Of a DNA stretch of 64,000 nt, positions 53,598-61,570 are shown piece after piece (within the stretch, counting starts at the first letter, position 1; every line of letters begins with the position of its first letter). The notes under the pieces were generated by a model, which saw nothing but the letters and a program-made list of their open reading frames with translations, ran no database searches and was not told the origin of the DNA. The position numbers were made by a program, and so were the translations under genes. The stretch is from MedAcidi-G1 sp002713545 (GTDB taxonomy: Bacteria; Actinomycetota; Acidimicrobiia; Acidimicrobiales; MedAcidi-G1), in the NCBI GenBank assembly GCA_964013895.1, contig CAXGYF010000001.1, forward strand, positions 1 to 64,000. The letters run 5' to 3'.

Positions 53598-54418
53598 AAA
53601 CGTTCCAAAATCCCCGCTAGAAGACTAAACATCCGTGGCCCTGCATCTGTCGCCGCAGCGAGCACATCTTCATGATCAAGGTTTTCTTCAGACATACCAG
53701 CTGCCTGGTTTGTGACAAGAGAAATCCCCAGAACATCAACTCCGAGATGTCTCGCAGCGATAGTTTCTAAAACAGTGGACATTCCAACTAGATCGGCCCC
53801 CATTTTTGCAAACATCTTTATTTCAGCCGGTGTCTCAAAAGCACCACCTAGTAAACCTGCATAAACACCCTGAGGTAGGGTTGGATCTACCTCTTGAGCC
53901 AAATTTCTTAATCGCGCTGAATAGGCTTCGGTCAAATCAACGAACCGAATTGCCTTTCCCTCTGGTGGAGCCGGACCCACCATCGGAGACTGGCCCATAA
54001 GGTTTAACTGGTCAGAAATGAGTACTGGCTGCCCAACAGGCCACTCAGGATTCAGACCCCCTGCAGCATTAGTCAAAATAATAGTTTTACAACCTGAAGC
54101 TACTGCTACTCGAACGCCATGAACAACGGTATCTACCGGATGGCCTTCATATAAATGAGCTCTACCACCTAAAACGAGTACATTTTTCTTGTCCACTTTA
54201 AGAGAACGGATCAAATTTCGATGTCCTAATACAGTCGGTTCGGGGAAACCAGGAAGAGTATCCATTTCTACTTCAGCTGAAATATCTCCGATCTCATCGA
54301 TTGCCGAAGCCCAGCCGGAACCAAGGACTAAAGCAATATCATGATCAACTATGCCAGTTTCATCAGCTAGAACAGTTGAAGCCCTTTCAGCAAGAGAATA
54401 AGGGTCAATGTCTTTCAT
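53594..54418 (-). CDS. punA: Purine nucleoside phosphorylase (trimeric type)
   Basis: A 274-residue nucleoside phosphorylase. VLGSGWASAIDEIG binds phosphate; GRAHLYEGHPV, TNAAGGLNPEW and GLLGGAFETPAEIKMFAKMGADLVGMSTVLETIAARHLG are the trimeric PNP signatures; the purine-recognition Glu/Asn are in FETP and VTNQAAGMS. It phosphorolyses (deoxy)inosine and (deoxy)guanosine. The ATG at 54418 has GGAG 8 bases upstream and is preferred over the frame start at 54463. First gene of the minus-strand operon. Confidence 0.93.
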   Translation of the reverse strand: MKDIDPYSLAERASTVLADETGIVDHDIALVLGSGWASAIDEIGDISAEVEMDTLPGFPEPTVLGHRNLIRSLKVDKKNVLVLGGRAHLYEGHPVDTVVHGVRVAVASGCKTIILTNAAGGLNPEWPVGQPVLISDQLNLMGQSPMVGPAPPEGKAIRFVDLTEAYSARLRNLAQEVDPTLPQGVYAGLLGGAFETPAEIKMFAKMGADLVGMSTVLETIAARHLGVDVLGISLVTNQAAGMSEENLDHEDVLAAATDAGPRMFSLLAGILERL

Positions 54419-54609
54419 ATTTCTTTCTCCATCTAATTTCTTGCGAACTGAATTTGTTTTCATTCAAGATTCGCAATAGTCAAACAATTCTATAAACAAA
54501 CATCCGGTAATTTACTCAAGACCAATGGATGACCTGAAGTAGCTTGGAAAACAGATTATTAATAAACATTTTTGTAATAAAAAAGAATTTGTCAGGTAGT
54601 TATATATGT

Positions 54610-55521
54610 GTGAATGAACTGTCGATAATAAAAATCTCCGATGAGATTCAAGAAGCTTTAAAAGATAAAAAACCTGTTGTTGCTCTAGAGTCAACTCTGA
54701 TATCACACGGGCTTCCTTCACCACTAAATATCGATGTAGCTCTCAAAGCTGAATCTATTTTACGAGATCTGCAAGTTGTTCCTGCCACAGCTGCTTTAAT
54801 CGATGGTTATCTTCGCGTGGGGCTAAACCCAGAAGAAATCGAGCTTTTAGGTTCTAGTAACGAAGTTACAAAAACGAGCTTTAACAATTTGGGGGAAGTA
54901 ATCGCCAATAAAACGTTAGGCGCGACCACAGTGGCATCTACCATGTTTGCTGCTTATAAATCAGGTATCAAAGTTTTTGCAACTGGTGGTATTGGGGGAG
55001 TTCATCGGGGGTCTGATGCTGATATCTCCGCTGATCTGAAAGCTCTATCTGATTTGCCTGTTGCTGTAGTTTGTGCGGGAGTTAAGTCAATACTTGATAT
55101 ACCAAAGACACTAGAAGCTTTAGAAACACTTGGCGTGCCGGTGATTGGTTATAAAACAGATATTTTTCCTGAATTCTGGACGACTGGTAGAGGTCTGAAA
55201 TTAAAAATTACCGCATCTGAAGCCAAAGAAGCAGCTCGCATACTTAAAGCACACTGGGAAATAGGATTAAAGACGGGTCAACTTGTAGCTGTTCCAATAC
55301 CTGAAGAAAAGTCTGTAGATCAAAAAATTGTTGAAGATGCAGTAAGTGAAAGCTTGAGCGAATTAGCCGAAGCTGGTATCACCGGAAATGCTATTTCGCC
55401 TTTTTTGCTTAAAAAAGTCTCGGAAGCTAGCGGTGGACTAACCCTTGAAGCGAATGTGGACCTGATCCTAAACAATGTGCAAGTTGCTGGTGAAGTGGCC
55501 ATCCAAATGGCTAACGACTAG
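54610..55521 (+). CDS. psuG: Pseudouridine-5'-phosphate glycosidase
   Basis: A ~303-residue enzyme cleaving pseudouridine-5'-phosphate to uracil and ribose-5-phosphate. The core motifs VALESTLISHGLPSP, TTVASTMFAAYKSGIKVFATGGIGGVHRG and VCAGVKSILDIPKTLEALETLGVPVIGYKTD are diagnostic. A GTG at 54610 (MNELSIIKISDEIQEAL) fits the family N-terminus better than the ATG at 54544. No pseudouridine kinase gene (PfkB type) is adjacent. Its stop overlaps that of the convergent E2 gene by 4 bases. Confidence 0.94.
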   Translation: MNELSIIKISDEIQEALKDKKPVVALESTLISHGLPSPLNIDVALKAESILRDLQVVPATAALIDGYLRVGLNPEEIELLGSSNEVTKTSFNNLGEVIANKTLGATTVASTMFAAYKSGIKVFATGGIGGVHRGSDADISADLKALSDLPVAVVCAGVKSILDIPKTLEALETLGVPVIGYKTDIFPEFWTTGRGLKLKITASEAKEAARILKAHWEIGLKTGQLVAVPIPEEKSVDQKIVEDAVSESLSELAEAGITGNAISPFLLKKVSEASGGLTLEANVDLILNNVQVAGEVAIQMAND

Positions 55522-56876
55522 TTAATGTTGAGAAGAGATTCAGGATTTTCGAGACCCGACTTTACCGTGCTTGCGAAATCAGCTGCCGGAGCCCCATCCA
55601 AAACTCGGTGATCCCAAGTAAGACTTATAACCATTCTTGATGACTTTCGAGGGGTCTGATCGTCCCATGCAGTGTCTTCACGAATTCGTCCAACACCTAG
55701 AATCGCGGAGTTAGGTGGATTTATGACCGGTGTGAAGCCATCCACCCCAAACATTCCTAATGAAGAAACAGAGAAAGTCCCTCCTTCAAGGTCCTCTAAA
55801 GCTAACTTCCCGTCCCGAGCTTGACCCGCTAAACGGGAAGTGTTTTGAGCAATTTCATTTAAAGAAAGTTGGTCAGCATTTCTTATAACAGGCACCACTA
55901 ACCCATCGTTCAAAGCAACAGCCATACCGATATTTATTTCTGTTAGTTGAAGAATTTCATTTTCAAGCATTTGAGAATTTAATTTAGGGTGCACTTTCAA
56001 AGCGTGGGCGACCGATGCAATAACAAAGTCGGTGTAACCAGGGACTACATCATCATTTTCCATCTCTTTGCGTAAAGAAATTGCATCGTCCATTTCGACA
56101 TCAAGATGGAGCGTCAACTGCGCCATTGATTGAAGACTTGAATACATTCGATTCGAAATAACTTTTCGCATTCCTGTCAATGGAACTCTTTCACCTTCAC
56201 CTATGGGTTCATATGTAAAGGTTTCATGTTTTTCTGCCGTAGGTCGTGAAGAGTTTTTAATATGAGCTTGAACATCTGATTTTCTGACCGTTCCATCAGT
56301 TCCTGATGCTTGCACCTTACTGAGGTCAACTCCCAGTTTTTTTGCTTCATTGACTGCAGCTTGAGAGGATTTCATGTCTGCAATCTCTGAACTTAGGTCG
56401 CTTTGTGCACTTGCTGAAAATGCTTCGACATCTTCAACTACTATTCTTCCCCCTGGGCCGCTTCCAGAAATTGAGGAAAGGTCAACTCCATTTTCTTTTG
56501 CAAGACGTTTTGCTGCTGGTGAAGCTGCAATGCGATTACTTTTTACTTTGGTTTCTTTTTCTGTAATTTCATTTTGTTGGACAGGTATTGTCTCATCGTT
56601 TTTAACTTCTGGTGTCTCTGGTGCTTCAGGTGGTTCTTCGCCTTCTTTTAGAACCCATCCCAAAACTACCCCACACTCAAAAACTTCACCTGACTGGCAT
56701 AGCTGATGTAAGAGTCCGTCAGCTTCAGCTTCTATTTCGGTTTCTATTTTGTCAGTCTCTATTGAAGCAACAGGTTGTCCTTGGCTAACAGTTTCACCTG
56801 TGTTGACTAACCACTCGGTTAAGGTGCCTTCGGTCATGGTTAGACCCAATTTCGGCATATAAATAGGTGATGACAT
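55518..56876 (-). CDS. Dihydrolipoamide acyltransferase (E2) of an acetoin/2-oxoacid dehydrogenase complex
   Basis: A 452-residue E2. Lipoyl domain at residues ~1-80 with Lys43 in ETDKIETE; two peripheral-subunit-binding-like segments (ASPAAKRLAKENGVDLSSISGSGPGGRI and AAVNEAKKLGVDLSKVQASGTDGT); then the acetyltransferase core with catalytic WDHRVLDGAPAADF. The linkers are acidic and Pro/Glu-rich. The ATG at 56876 has GAGGA about 8 bases upstream; the frame start at 56933 is rejected. The operon E1alpha-E1beta-AcoX-E2 supports an acetoin-cleaving or pyruvate-type role. No E3 gene follows. Confidence 0.92.
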   Translation of the reverse strand: MSSPIYMPKLGLTMTEGTLTEWLVNTGETVSQGQPVASIETDKIETEIEAEADGLLHQLCQSGEVFECGVVLGWVLKEGEEPPEAPETPEVKNDETIPVQQNEITEKETKVKSNRIAASPAAKRLAKENGVDLSSISGSGPGGRIVVEDVEAFSASAQSDLSSEIADMKSSQAAVNEAKKLGVDLSKVQASGTDGTVRKSDVQAHIKNSSRPTAEKHETFTYEPIGEGERVPLTGMRKVISNRMYSSLQSMAQLTLHLDVEMDDAISLRKEMENDDVVPGYTDFVIASVAHALKVHPKLNSQMLENEILQLTEINIGMAVALNDGLVVPVIRNADQLSLNEIAQNTSRLAGQARDGKLALEDLEGGTFSVSSLGMFGVDGFTPVINPPNSAILGVGRIREDTAWDDQTPRKSSRMVISLTWDHRVLDGAPAADFASTVKSGLENPESLLNIN

Positions 56877-56877
56877 A

Positions 56878-57870
56878 TTAAGAATTCCTCTTTCTAAGAA
56901 ATACTTTATTGGCTGCTGCTGTTTGAATGGCAAAAATTGGATTTATAACTTTTGGGCCATTTCGTAAAACTGTAGCCTTTGCTGATTCATTTTCTCCCAT
57001 TACAAAATCTCTTTCTCCATCAAATGCCAATGCCCCAGGGCCATTAAGTTCAATGGTCTCACCCAGTTGAACTTCTTTGATGTCTACGATCCCGACTTCA
57101 GATACTGAACCCGGCATGATGGGAGCATAAACACTTTCCGTGGCTGAAGGGTTGCAAATAACTGAAACAGCTAGTTCATCATCAAAATAAACTGGATTAC
57201 TTCGGCCAGCGATTGAAGCAAGACCTATACAAGCTGGATTAGCGATTGCGGCCAAAACTTGTTTTACTGAATCAGATTTAATGACAGCTCTACTACCAGT
57301 TAACCGATCATCTACTAGAACAACGTCAACCAAAGCTAGATCTTTACTTCCGTTAGGTAATTCTACGTGTATTATCTTTGCCTGCTGAGATGCTTGTTCA
57401 ATGTTTAAATGGTTTGAAGCAATCAAACCTGCTGCGGTGCCGGCAACTGTTGGGTCTACCATGAACGGAAAAACATTGTTAGTGCCTGTGGAAATTGGCA
57501 ACAATGGAACATCTCTCCATCCCAGGACTAGGTCTCGTTGTGTGCCATCGCCTCCTAGAGAAATGACCGATTTTACTCCTTCTTTTTTAAATATTTTTGC
57601 TGCTTCAGTAGTATCTGTTCTTCTGCCTTCAGGATGAAATAATATTTCTTCGACTTTGCCTTCCAAATTTAAACCATCTACAGCTCTTGCTGTTAAATTC
57701 CTGAAGTCATTAGCCAAGAGAATTTTCTCTGCACCAGCATCTATGGCACCTAGTACACAGCGTTTTAAAATTTCTATTTTGCTTCTATCGCTGTTTAGCG
57801 ATGCTGCAGATACAAACCTGCGCACATCTTTCCCCGCTAAAGGATTTGCTATTAATCCAACTGTCGTCAC
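56878..57870 (-). CDS. acoX: ATP-NAD kinase-like protein, AcoX family
   Basis: A 330-residue member of the NAD kinase/diacylglycerol kinase superfamily. SLGGDGTQRDLVLGW carries the GGDGT nucleotide motif, LPISTGTNNVFPF follows, as in AcoX of acetoin operons. The true biochemical function of AcoX is not settled; the fold suggests NAD or small-molecule phosphorylation. Its end lies 1 base before the E2 start, and its start is 13 bases from the E1beta stop, so it is embedded in the dehydrogenase operon. Confidence 0.88.
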   Translation of the reverse strand: MTTVGLIANPLAGKDVRRFVSAASLNSDRSKIEILKRCVLGAIDAGAEKILLANDFRNLTARAVDGLNLEGKVEEILFHPEGRRTDTTEAAKIFKKEGVKSVISLGGDGTQRDLVLGWRDVPLLPISTGTNNVFPFMVDPTVAGTAAGLIASNHLNIEQASQQAKIIHVELPNGSKDLALVDVVLVDDRLTGSRAVIKSDSVKQVLAAIANPACIGLASIAGRSNPVYFDDELAVSVICNPSATESVYAPIMPGSVSEVGIVDIKEVQLGETIELNGPGALAFDGERDFVMGENESAKATVLRNGPKVINPIFAIQTAAANKVFLRKRNS

Positions 57871-57883
57871 CTGTTTTAAAACC

Positions 57884-58918
57884 TTAAAACAGGTTCTTTA
57901 TGCCGGCAGCTATACGTTCAGCGTCGGGGATATATTTTTTCTCCAAAACTGGACTAAATGGTATTGGGCTAAAGGGAGCCGCAACTCTTTCTATTGGAGC
58001 ATCAAGATAATCAAAAGCTTTTTCCTGGATCTGGGCAGCTATCTCCGCTCCGATACCACCAAATCTAACTGCTTCATGAACTATTACTAGATGGCCAGTT
58101 TTGCTAACCGATTCCACTATCAGATCGATATCAAGTGGTTGAACTGTACGCGGATTTATCAATTCACAATCTATCCCTTCATCAGAAAGTGTTTCTGCCG
58201 CTTTTTTAGCTTCTTCGACCATTCTCCCTATTGCAACAACAGTTGCATCACTACCTTCTCGAACAATATGTCCCTTCCCTAGAGGGATCTCAAACAATTC
58301 TTCTGGAACGTGACATGCATCACCAAGTTTTCTCTTGTTAATAATAAAAACTGTTGGATTATCTTCGCGAACACAAGCTGTCAAAAGGCCTTTCACTTCA
58401 TATGCATCTGAAGGCATGACTACTTTTAAACCCGGTACATGACAGAGCATAGCTTCAAGGCTTTGACTGTGTTGAGCCGCTGCTGAAAGTCCTCCTCCTC
58501 CAGCTGTAGTAATTGTTAGGGGCAACTTTGCTCCGCCGCCAAACATGTACTTGAGCTTGGCCGCTTGGTTCACTATTTGGTCCATAGCGACACATATAAA
58601 ATCCATAAACATCAAATCAACAACAGGACGGAGACCTTGAACCGCTGCCCCAATACCAAGACCTATGATTGCTTGTTCAGCTATTGGAGTGTCTACAACT
58701 CTGTCTTCACCAAACTCTGATTGAAGACCACGGTAATATCCAAAAACTCCTCCGTGGGCACCGACATCTTCACCTGCTATAAAAACAGATTCATCTTCTC
58801 GCATTATCTGCGCCATAGTCTCTACTACTGCCGCACCGTAGCCAAGCTTTCGTTCTCCATCCTTGTCTACAGTGTCACCTGATTCATTCGCTCCTTCAAA
58901 AATATTGTCTGGACTCAT
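57884..58918 (-). CDS. acoB: E1 beta subunit of acetoin/2-oxoacid dehydrogenase
   Basis: A 344-residue transketolase-like beta subunit. EDVGAHGGVFGYYRGLQSEFGEDRVVDTPIAEQAIIGLGIGAA and LMFMDFICVAMDQIVNQAAKLKYMFGG are the conserved pyrimidine-domain motifs; the C-terminal swivel domain contains ELINPRTVQPLDID and GHLVIVHEAVRFGG. It forms an alpha2beta2 heterotetramer with the protein at 58915. The two genes overlap by 4 bases. AcoX next door argues for acetoin; pyruvate or branched-chain 2-oxoacids remain possible. Confidence 0.92.
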   Translation of the reverse strand: MSPDNIFEGANESGDTVDKDGERKLGYGAAVVETMAQIMREDESVFIAGEDVGAHGGVFGYYRGLQSEFGEDRVVDTPIAEQAIIGLGIGAAVQGLRPVVDLMFMDFICVAMDQIVNQAAKLKYMFGGGAKLPLTITTAGGGGLSAAAQHSQSLEAMLCHVPGLKVVMPSDAYEVKGLLTACVREDNPTVFIINKRKLGDACHVPEELFEIPLGKGHIVREGSDATVVAIGRMVEEAKKAAETLSDEGIDCELINPRTVQPLDIDLIVESVSKTGHLVIVHEAVRFGGIGAEIAAQIQEKAFDYLDAPIERVAAPFSPIPFSPVLEKKYIPDAERIAAGIKNLF

Positions 58919-59895
58919 GAAGATTCTCTTTTCGAATAGACATCAAGTAATATTTCTTCCTCTTCAGGAAATGGGCTCTCCTCAGCAAACTCAACAGCCA
59001 TGTCAACTTCTTTTTGGATTTCATCTTTAATAGCTTGAAGCGAATCTGCGCTCATCACACCTGATTCAATTAAACGAGCCTCGTGAACCACTAGCGGATC
59101 GCGTTTTCTCATTTCTTCTACTTCTTCATCTGTTCGATAATTCGAAGCAGTTCCCTTGACTCCAACATGATCGTAAAAACGGTAAGTTTTACACTCGAGC
59201 ATCATGGGGCCTTCGCCGTTTCTTATTTTTTCAATCGCTAATGAAGCTGCTTCAAAAACTGCTACGCAATCCATCCCATCAACAATTGCGCCAGGAAAAC
59301 CATAGGCAGCAGCTCTTTCAATTACGTCAGTAATAGCCATAGTCTTATGTCTCGGGCTGTATTCGGCGTATTCATTATTCTCACATATAAAAAGCATTGG
59401 TAGAGATAAAGCTGCTGCCATATTGGCTGCTTCATGGAATGCTCCGATGTTTGTCGCACCATCTCCAAAAAACGACACTGAAATTAGACCGTTACCGGTC
59501 AATCTATTTGCAAATGCCGCACCAACTGAAATTGGTACTCCCGCTCCGACTATTCCATTAGCGCCCAACATCGCTAGATCTAAATCACAAATATGCATAG
59601 ACCCACCTTTGCCATTGCAATAACCTGTGGCTTTACCCATAAGTTCAGCCATCATTCGATTAAAATCCCCACCTTTAGCAAGCAGGTGACCGTGACCTCG
59701 ATGTGTACTGGTTATCTGATCTTCGTTCTTAAGCGCAGCACAGACTCCTGCCGCGACTGCTTCTTCGCCAACATACAGGTGGAGGAAACCGGGCAGACGT
59801 GCAGATTCAGCTAAACGACCAGCTTCTTCCTCGAAAAGTCGAACTCTTACCATTCGTTTGTATAAGTCAATAAGAATTTCGTCAGTTATATCCAT
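58915..59895 (-). CDS. acoA: E1 alpha subunit of acetoin/2-oxoacid dehydrogenase
   Basis: A 326-residue thiamine-diphosphate subunit. The TPP/Mg motif is GDGATNIG at residues 144-151 with NN at 173-174 (ENNEYAEYSP); THRGHGHLLAKGGD and GYCNGKGGSMHICD are typical of E1 alpha. It is the first gene of the minus-strand operon. A FadR-like palindrome and nested inverted repeats lie 100-130 bases upstream (59997-60028), so regulation by a GntR-family repressor is plausible. Confidence 0.92.
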   Translation of the reverse strand: MDITDEILIDLYKRMVRVRLFEEEAGRLAESARLPGFLHLYVGEEAVAAGVCAALKNEDQITSTHRGHGHLLAKGGDFNRMMAELMGKATGYCNGKGGSMHICDLDLAMLGANGIVGAGVPISVGAAFANRLTGNGLISVSFFGDGATNIGAFHEAANMAAALSLPMLFICENNEYAEYSPRHKTMAITDVIERAAAYGFPGAIVDGMDCVAVFEAASLAIEKIRNGEGPMMLECKTYRFYDHVGVKGTASNYRTDEEVEEMRKRDPLVVHEARLIESGVMSADSLQAIKDEIQKEVDMAVEFAEESPFPEEEEILLDVYSKRESS

Positions 59896-59996
59896 AAATG
59901 TCTTTCTAAAACTTAAATTTGGTTCTTAGTTGATTTTTCTATATAAAAATCCAAACATTTGACTTTATTTGATTTTTTATAAGAAAATCTCATATC

Positions 59997-60028
59997 TCAG
60001 ACCTTATTATGGTCTGACCATTAGACCA
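59997..60028. promoter_or_regulatory. Nested palindromes upstream of the aco operon; FadR/GntR-like site or Rieske-gene terminator
   Basis: TGGTCTGACCA at 60010-60020 is a perfect TGGTC-N-GACCA palindrome, close to the TGGTNNNACCA core of FadR-subfamily GntR sites. It is nested in TCAGACC-N7-GGTCTGA (59997-60017) and TGGTCT-N7-AGACCA (60010-60028). The 165-base gap 59896-60060 is otherwise AT-rich with nothing else recognisable. It could instead form a transcription terminator downstream of the Rieske gene at 60061. Confidence 0.45.
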
Positions 60029-60060
60029 AATTTTTCTCTTTATTTTATTTACTACTCGCA

Positions 60061-61437
60061 TTAACGATTTAAATAATCTCTGACTCTCATCTGCAAATGC
60101 CTGATTCTGACCTCTTGGTAATTGCCAAGAGTCTCCCCGCGTTTAAAACTTGATTTAAATCCACGGGTTTGTGCTGCCAGATTTGAAGTGTCTTGATCAT
60201 AAACCGCTCCCAAAGATCCAACTGATTCAACCAAGGTATAACTTTCTTCTACATCCAAATTTACAGGATCTGGTGGTCGCGGATGATGCCCATCCTCAGG
60301 TTTAGGACGAAGAAAAATAAGATCAAAATTACAATAATCTGGATCAACTGGGTCAGGTCTAAACCGGTAAACCATTGGCAAAGTTAATCCAGGAAAGAAA
60401 AAAGCATTTGGAAATAGAAAATACTCAATTGAGTCAATTGTTTCAGAAGTAGTTAAACCTGAAAAATCTTTGCCATACTTCTTCTCGTAATCTTTTTGCA
60501 AGAGTTGAGCATAATAATCCCTTGCTTTTACGCCTTCAGGGAGTTTTGGGACAGAATCTACATCCAATTTTCCTTTTAATAGTCGTTCTAACCGTTCTTG
60601 TTCATCTACGCCTATTTCAGTTGATCCATTTCGCGAACCAATAGTGTGCACAAATCTAGTTACGTTTTCTCCAAAGACGTCATACTGAGTTGGAGCTTCT
60701 GTTCCAGGTTTACCACCCGCGTGAGTTTCTCTAATGTGATAAGCCTCTATAAATGCTTCTGCTGAAGCTTTCCAATTCGCTGGCAGACGTTTGCAAACAT
60801 GAGTTTCTATATATCTATTTTCAAGATCCCAGTGGGAGAAGTGTTCCGACAAAATTCCTAAGTATTGTTCGAGCGGTTCTGCATCTTGATCAAAATTTAC
60901 AAAAACGAACCCTCCCCAAAGTCCTACCTTTAATTCCGGCAGCTTGTGGCTTTCCGCGTCTACGTGAGGGAAATCCCACTCTTGAGGCAAATCAATCAAT
61001 TCCCCCTCCAAAGACCAAGTCCAACCATGAAATGGGCATCTTAAGCCTTGTGTGGTACCGCAAGTTGCCGGTGGTTTTAGTTGTGTTCCTCTATGCATGC
61101 ATGCGTTGTAATAAGCTTTTATGCTTCCATCATCTGCACGAACAATCACCGCTGATAATTGGCCAATGTCGTAAACATAGTAATCACCTGGTTCAGGAAT
61201 ATGTTCTTCTCGACAAGCCCATTGCCATACTTTTGGCCACAGAAATTGGAACTCTTGTTCCAACCTTTCATTTGACGTGTACCAGTCATATGGAATGTCC
61301 TCATCTCCTAGAAAAACATACGACTCTTCAAGAAGCGGCGGAGCAACACCAGAACCGTCTGCGAGTAAATGGTCTCTAAGACTTGGCCCTGGAGCTCTAG
61401 CTTTGCCAAGATCATGAACCTTTTTTCTTTTAACCAT
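60061..61437 (-). CDS. Rieske non-heme iron oxygenase, large subunit
   Basis: A 458-residue oxygenase. Rieske ligands are Cys113/His115 (CMHRG) and Cys134/His137 (CPFHGWTW); the catalytic iron site is EAFIEAYHIRETH. It is only distantly like the Rieske protein at 9354. Relatives include aromatic ring hydroxylases and quaternary-amine demethylases such as GbcA; the divergent dimethylglycine-dehydrogenase-like gene favours the latter, but the sequence alone does not decide. No reductase gene is visible in the window. Confidence 0.9.
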   Translation of the reverse strand: MVKRKKVHDLGKARAPGPSLRDHLLADGSGVAPPLLEESYVFLGDEDIPYDWYTSNERLEQEFQFLWPKVWQWACREEHIPEPGDYYVYDIGQLSAVIVRADDGSIKAYYNACMHRGTQLKPPATCGTTQGLRCPFHGWTWSLEGELIDLPQEWDFPHVDAESHKLPELKVGLWGGFVFVNFDQDAEPLEQYLGILSEHFSHWDLENRYIETHVCKRLPANWKASAEAFIEAYHIRETHAGGKPGTEAPTQYDVFGENVTRFVHTIGSRNGSTEIGVDEQERLERLLKGKLDVDSVPKLPEGVKARDYYAQLLQKDYEKKYGKDFSGLTTSETIDSIEYFLFPNAFFFPGLTLPMVYRFRPDPVDPDYCNFDLIFLRPKPEDGHHPRPPDPVNLDVEESYTLVESVGSLGAVYDQDTSNLAAQTRGFKSSFKRGETLGNYQEVRIRHLQMRVRDYLNR

Positions 61438-61529
61438 GAATCAACTTTCGTCTAATACGAATCTACTGAACCTATTTATTTAGTGCTAGACCAGATCAAT
61501 AGAAAAATAAAAATACTCTTAAAAAGTAG

Positions 61530-61544
61530 TCAAAATTGTTTTGA
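61530..61544. promoter_or_regulatory. Inverted repeat in the divergent Rieske/flavoprotein promoter region
   Basis: TCAAAA and TTTTGA flank a TTG centre, 26 bases before the flavoprotein ATG and within the 133-base space shared by the two divergent genes. A shared operator is possible. The AT-only character makes chance occurrence quite likely. Confidence 0.25.
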
Positions 61545-61570
61545 TCGAACATCGAGTCTATGTTTCACGT

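Noticed and set aside
61438..61570. tRNA or small RNA in the divergent space before the flavoprotein gene
   Set aside because: No cloverleaf or stable GC-rich fold is visible; the region is AT-rich and fits a shared promoter.
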